Positions 42,847 through 46,008 of a stretch of 46,008 bases of DNA are shown in pieces. The notes under the pieces were generated by a model. That model saw only the letters and a program-made list of their open reading frames with translations, searched no databases and had not been told where the DNA came from. The position numbers were made by a program, and so were the translations under genes. The stretch is from assembly GCA_038204465.1 (NCBI GenBank), contig JBBRCX010000030.1:1-46008 (forward strand). Reading direction: 5' to 3'. The stretch is from JBBRCX01 sp038204465 (GTDB taxonomy: Bacteria; Planctomycetota; Phycisphaerae; Tepidisphaerales; Tepidisphaeraceae). Positions within the stretch are counted from its first letter, which is position 1; every line of letters starts with the position of its first letter.

Positions 42847-43248
42847 CTACGCGAGCGTGTTGGGTTGCAGATACGCGGCGTAAGTGATCGACGGCGTCGT
42901 GCCGCCCAGGGTGGCGACCAGCCGGACGTAGCGCTGCTGCAGAAAGCCTCCAACCACCACCGAGCCCGATGGCGCGGCCGCGCTGACGCTCGCTGCCACC
43001 GCCGCGCTGCGGTCGGTAAAGCTCGAGTTGTCGGCGCTGTCCTGCAGCTTGAAAGAATAAGTTTCGTCGCCGGTCGTGAAATCCGCGGCGCTATACGTCA
43101 CGACCGCCTGCACCGGCTTGCCTCCGCCCGCCGGTGCGAAGCCGGCGCCGAGATCGACCGACACGGAATTGAACGACGAAGTCTTCGTGACCGAAGCCTG
43201 CAACAGGAGCTGAGCGTCCTGCGGGCCGATAATCGTGGGATCGGGCAT
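42847..43248 (-). CDS. Bbp16-like capsid cement protein
   Basis: A 133-aa protein resembling the cement protein of Bordetella phage BPP-1 (Bbp16 family): VSVDLGAGFAPAGGGKPVQAVVTY, TYSFKLQDSADNSSFTDR and RYVRLVATLGGTTPSITYAAYLQP. Such proteins bind between capsid subunits and strengthen the head. It follows the capsid gene, as expected for a head component made in large amount. The ribosome site is weak (AAAGG, ten bases upstream). Confidence 0.75.
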   Translation of the reverse strand: MPDPTIIGPQDAQLLLQASVTKTSSFNSVSVDLGAGFAPAGGGKPVQAVVTYSAADFTTGDETYSFKLQDSADNSSFTDRSAAVAASVSAAAPSGSVVVGGFLQQRYVRLVATLGGTTPSITYAAYLQPNTLA

Positions 43249-43285
43249 GATGATGCTGCCTTTCGGGTTGGCGAGTAAGACGGCT

Positions 43286-43394
43286 ATTTTCGATTTGCGA
43301 TTTGCGATTTTTGATTTTGGATTGAGCTGGGAGATCCACTCAAGGAGTGACCTTCCATCAATCGCAAATCAAAAATCAAAAATCGAAAATCACA
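43286..43394. repeat. Inverted pair of five 7-bp units after the capsid gene
   Basis: Left arm (43286-43320): ATTTTCG, ATTTGCG, ATTTGCG, ATTTTTG, ATTTTGG. Right arm (43360-43394): AATCGCA, AATCAAA, AATCAAA, AATCGAA, AATCACA. The arms can pair over about 30 bp; a small hairpin (CACTC/GAGTG, near 43338-43350) lies in the loop. The right arm starts at the capsid stop codon. Confidence 0.7.
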
Positions 43395-44292
43395 AGATTC
43401 CTTTGACGCGTGCGGCCGAGCGGGCGTGGAACAGGGCCAGGCCCATATTGGCCTCGACGATGTCGCTGAAGTAGGTGCCGAGCAGGCCGACCATGACGTG
43501 CTCGATCATCCGGCTGCCGACCAGGCCCTGCATGTATTCACCGTCCGTGTCCGAGCCGGGGCGGATGACGTAGAGCGACGTGGTGACGTTGCTGCTGCCT
43601 TGCGTCTCGTTGAAGTCGAGGATGGGCTGCTCGTCGCCGTCCTCGTCCAGCACCTCCATCGGCGCGCCGTTGTATTCCGCCAGCTGCCGCCCCACGTCGA
43701 GCACCGCCGCGCCGCCCGCCGCTGCAAGGACGAGCGAGGTGATTCGCCGGCGGATCGCCTTGTTGCAGACGATCACTTTCTGCGAGTTGCTGCCGACCAC
43801 CGCGTCGAGCGCCTGGTCGATCGCCGATAGCGTGAGCGTCCCGCCGTTGGTCCCCATCGAGAGGACCTGGCTGCCCGACAGCCGCGCGTTGAGGCCGTAG
43901 AACTGCGTGGGATCCACCGCGGGGTCCCCTTTGACCACGTAGCGGTCGAAGAACAGGCCTGCTTTGCGCACCTTTCCCGCGATCGCGTTGGCGCGCACGA
44001 CATCGCCTTGCTTATTGACGAACTGCCGGTCCGTCTTCACTTCGCCCCCAAAGATCGCGAGCGATTCGATGTAGGGGTTCACCACGCCCTGGTCCGGCGT
44101 GTAGCTGGCATTCAGCGTGCGGAAGGCGATCCCGCCCAGCGTGTCCTGCCGCCGGTATTCGTAGGTGAACCCGTCGACCGGGATGAACCTCATTCGGCGG
44201 AGGAAAACCGATTCGTTGGTGATCTTCTGGACCAACCCCTTCTTGAGCGGATCGGTCGTTTGATTGGCGAAATCGAGCAGTGAGATGGCCAT
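43390..44292 (-). CDS. Major capsid protein (HK97-like fold)
   Basis: A 300-aa capsid protein: MAISLLDFANQTTDPLKKG, FLRRMRFIPVDGFTYEYRRQDTLGGIAFR, YIESLAIFGGEVKTDRQFV and VIVCNKAIRRRITSLVLAAAG, with the closing VMVGLLGTYFSDIVEANMGLALFHARSAARVKGI. It forms the icosahedral head. ATG 44292 is chosen because AGGAG lies upstream; the longer frame starts in repeat DNA and adds a spurious MIGISKHGRDAHATTDSG peptide. It follows the scaffold-like gene and precedes the cement gene. Confidence 0.85.
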   Translation of the reverse strand: MAISLLDFANQTTDPLKKGLVQKITNESVFLRRMRFIPVDGFTYEYRRQDTLGGIAFRTLNASYTPDQGVVNPYIESLAIFGGEVKTDRQFVNKQGDVVRANAIAGKVRKAGLFFDRYVVKGDPAVDPTQFYGLNARLSGSQVLSMGTNGGTLTLSAIDQALDAVVGSNSQKVIVCNKAIRRRITSLVLAAAGGAAVLDVGRQLAEYNGAPMEVLDEDGDEQPILDFNETQGSSNVTTSLYVIRPGSDTDGEYMQGLVGSRMIEHVMVGLLGTYFSDIVEANMGLALFHARSAARVKGIL

Positions 44293-44311
44293 GTTGGCTC
44301 CTGAGTCTGTT

Positions 44312-44371
44312 GTGGCATGGGCGTCGCGCCCATGTTTTGAAATTCCAATCACGGGCCTGCGCCCGTGCCAT
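44312..44371. repeat. Pair of inverted REP-like palindromes, copy 3
   Basis: Left hairpin 44312-44334: GTG then GCATGGGCG, TCG, CGCCCATG. Right hairpin 44350-44371: CACGGGC, CTGC, GCCCGTG, then CCAT. The pair lies between the scaffold-like and capsid genes. Left arms differ from copy 2 by paired changes that keep the stem. Confidence 0.75.
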
Positions 44372-44382
44372 GAAAAAGCGCG

Positions 44383-44925
44383 TCACGCAGTCTGTGCGGC
44401 CGGCCCCTCCGCGGGTTGAGTGCGCGTGCCGGCGTTGCTCGGCTTGGCGCGCTCGAGGCCTTTGGCGATGAGCTGCGTCGGCGAAAGCCTCGAGAGATCC
44501 AGAACGTCCGCGGGCTTGGAACCGGGGAGAGCGCCAGCGTTGACGTCGGCCCTGGCATTCGGGTGGGCCGCTTTGAAGTCGCCCCGATAGCGCTCGCGGA
44601 TGCGCTGCTCTTGCGACGCCAGCAGCGCGGGGTCATCGCTCACCGGCATCTGCTGCTGATAGAGGCTCGGAAGATCGCTCATCTTCTCGGCCAGATACCG
44701 GTCGCGGGCGCCGGAGACGCGGGTCGCCTGCTGTTGCTGCGCCAGGCTGTCAGCGACGATGCGCTGGACATCCGCGGCGCCGAGCGCCGCCCCGGCTTGC
44801 GGGCCCGCCTGCAGACGCTGGACGAGCGACTTCTGCGAGTCGGCCAGCTGCTGCACCGCCGAGGCGAGCGCGGCGATCTGTTGATTCACGTCTGTGCTCG
44901 GGGGAGCGTCGGTTCGTTCGGACAT
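44383..44925 (-). CDS. Scaffold-like phage protein
   Basis: About 180 aa, highly polar and helical, rich in Gln and Ala: VNQQIAALASAVQQLADSQK, VQRIVADSLAQQQQATRV, then a Pro/Ala-rich tail. Sequence character and place between portal and capsid genes are those of a scaffold protein that guides capsid assembly and is then removed. ATG 44925 has AAAGG eight bases upstream; an upstream ATG (44979, MFNLFPRTP), three bases after the portal stop, is also possible. Confidence 0.6.
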   Translation of the reverse strand: MSERTDAPPSTDVNQQIAALASAVQQLADSQKSLVQRLQAGPQAGAALGAADVQRIVADSLAQQQQATRVSGARDRYLAEKMSDLPSLYQQQMPVSDDPALLASQEQRIRERYRGDFKAAHPNARADVNAGALPGSKPADVLDLSRLSPTQLIAKGLERAKPSNAGTRTQPAEGPAAQTA

Positions 44926-44981
44926 CGGTCGAGCCTTTCTGCCGCCGGCGTGCGGCGTGCGGGGGAAGAGGTTGAACATGT

Positions 44982-46008
44982 TTAGCCCTGTGTGTTCGGT
45001 GCGGATTGTTGAGCGGAAAGCTGCGCCTCGTTGGTCAGCTGCTGCTGCTCCGCCTGGACGGCAGCCGGATCCGACAGCTGTTCGGTTAGAGCACGGTGGA
45101 GACTGAGCAGCCCCGCGGATCGAAGGATCGATTGCCGGTGCGCCTGGTCGAGGTCGTCGACGGGGATGCCGTCGCGCAGCTCGACCCCGATCGGTGTGCG
45201 GTCGTAGCGGACGCCCGGGAGCGTGTTCTCCAGGTCCTGGCAGACCGAGACGGCCCGCTTGATCGCTTCTTTCCAGAAGCTCGCTTTGCGCGCCGCCTTG
45301 GTGAGGCTGTTGTAGGCCTCGAGCCGGACCTTCTTGTATGCGTCTACCTGCGCCCCCTTCTTCAGGCCCAGCAGGACCGGAGAAGTTTCGGTGCGCACGA
45401 GGAGTTGGTTGAGCGCGAAGTCGCGGTCCTCGATCGCGTGTTGAAGCTCGGCGTTCCAGACGATGTACTGCGGGATTTCTGTTCGATCTTCATAGAAGGT
45501 GGCATCGTGATCGGTGCGGACGTTGCCGGCGCTGTCGGCCATCCGCGCGGGGAACGCCATCTTCGGATCGGAATGCTTCGCCAGGACGCGGGCGATCTGC
45601 GTCTGCTTCGCGTTCAGCGCGTCCTGCAGGTCGATCGCCCCGTCGTAATCACTCGCCGCCGCGCCCCGAGCCAGTTGGTTGGGCACGTAGGTAATCGTGT
45701 TCCGCGCGATGCCGGTGAGCGTTACCGGCGCCAGTTGCCGCGGGTCCTCATCGTTGCGCTCTGCCGCCGCTTCCAGCGGCCATTGCGCGAGGTTGATCTC
45801 GCGCCTGCTGCGCCCATCGGCGTCGAGCTGAAACAGACGCCTCTCAATCCGGCCGGCGAGATAGCTGATCTGAAGGACAAGATAGATGGGGGTTTCCGCG
45901 GAGCCGGCGTTGTGAACGCGGTAGCGGTCGTAGCGCGGGTACTGACGCTCGGCGGTGGCCTGCCCGATCGGAAACACTTCGTCAGATGGAACCTCACGCA
46001 GGTACACC
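44982..46008 (-). CDS. Phage portal protein, C-terminal part (cut by window edge)
   Basis: At least 341 aa, running off the right edge. It matches SPP1 gp6-type portals: IDLQDALNAKQTQIARVLAKHSDPKMAFP, then NAELQHAIEDRDFALNQLLVRTETSPVLLGL and an Ala/Gln-rich helical end. The portal is the ring through which DNA enters and leaves the head. Terminase genes would be expected just beyond the right edge. The stop codon is three bases before the first candidate start of the scaffold-like gene. Confidence 0.8.
   Translation of the reverse strand, partial: VYLREVPSDEVFPIGQATAERQYPRYDRYRVHNAGSAETPIYLVLQISYLAGRIERRLFQLDADGRSRREINLAQWPLEAAAERNDEDPRQLAPVTLTGIARNTITYVPNQLARGAAASDYDGAIDLQDALNAKQTQIARVLAKHSDPKMAFPARMADSAGNVRTDHDATFYEDRTEIPQYIVWNAELQHAIEDRDFALNQLLVRTETSPVLLGLKKGAQVDAYKKVRLEAYNSLTKAARKASFWKEAIKRAVSVCQDLENTLPGVRYDRTPIGVELRDGIPVDDLDQAHRQSILRSAGLLSLHRALTEQLSDPAAVQAEQQQLTNEAQLSAQQSAPNTQG

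Noticed and set aside
44293..44352. N-terminal extension of the capsid protein (MIGISKHGRDAHATTDSG)
   Set aside because: This peptide is the translation of the REP-like repeat at 44312-44371; similar HGRDAHAT peptides are a known artefact of this repeat type. AGGAG supports ATG 44292.

Overview
The window looks like a chromosomal segment of a GC-rich planctomycete, probably of class Phycisphaerae. This is judged from the leucyl-tRNA synthetase type (a long extra segment just before its YTDEVPVNWCP motif), the ThuA-like and GH29 genes, Thr/Gln/Pro linkers such as TQPSTQPATAP, and several families of short intergenic repeats that I remember as common in Planctomycetes and Verrucomicrobia. No database search was run; all family names come from motif reading.

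Layout. 1-1120: the start of an AbrB/MazE-type antitoxin gene at the left edge, a gene-free G-rich stretch, then a PilZ protein. 1349-7568 (+): leuS and a CYTH protein, followed by three lipoprotein genes (LpoB-like, a small LpoB-like relative, and a COG3014-like repeat protein) that probably act on the cell wall. 7614-13774: a terminator hairpin, a DUF4926-like gene, mutY, holB, tmk, aroA and four small membrane proteins. 13870-17781: ThuA-like protein, family-4 glycosyltransferase, WaaP/Kdo-kinase-like protein and a MazG-like pyrophosphohydrolase. 17911-25078 (+): a large membrane-anchored protein, an ABC ATPase, an alpha-L-fucosidase and an unusual double ABC-2 permease. 25265-30857: glutamate dehydrogenase, an MDR-type dehydrogenase, argH, a membrane protein and a phytanoyl-CoA dioxygenase-like enzyme.

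30973-46008 (all minus strand) is a phage virion module read from right to left: portal (cut by the window edge), scaffold-like protein, major capsid protein, Bbp16-like cement protein, a small virion protein, a fibre-like protein, three consecutive right-handed beta-helix proteins (one with a Sec signal peptide), head-tail adaptor, neck protein, tail-terminator-like protein, three large unknown structural proteins and a Cys-rich protein. No integrase, terminase, tape measure or lysis gene is visible, and the module stops about 115 bp from an ordinary enzyme gene. It may be a prophage whose remaining genes lie to the right, a decayed prophage, or a domesticated particle locus.

Two wider patterns stand out. 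Several housekeeping genes (leuS, mutY, holB, tmk, aroA, argH, the 834-aa protein) have a -10-like hexamer 7-8 bp before the start codon and no Shine-Dalgarno, which suggests leaderless mRNAs, whereas most phage genes have AGGAG/GGAG sites. The window is also sprinkled with short palindromic or tandem repeats, several of which fall in or next to phage genes, indicating long residence in this host lineage.
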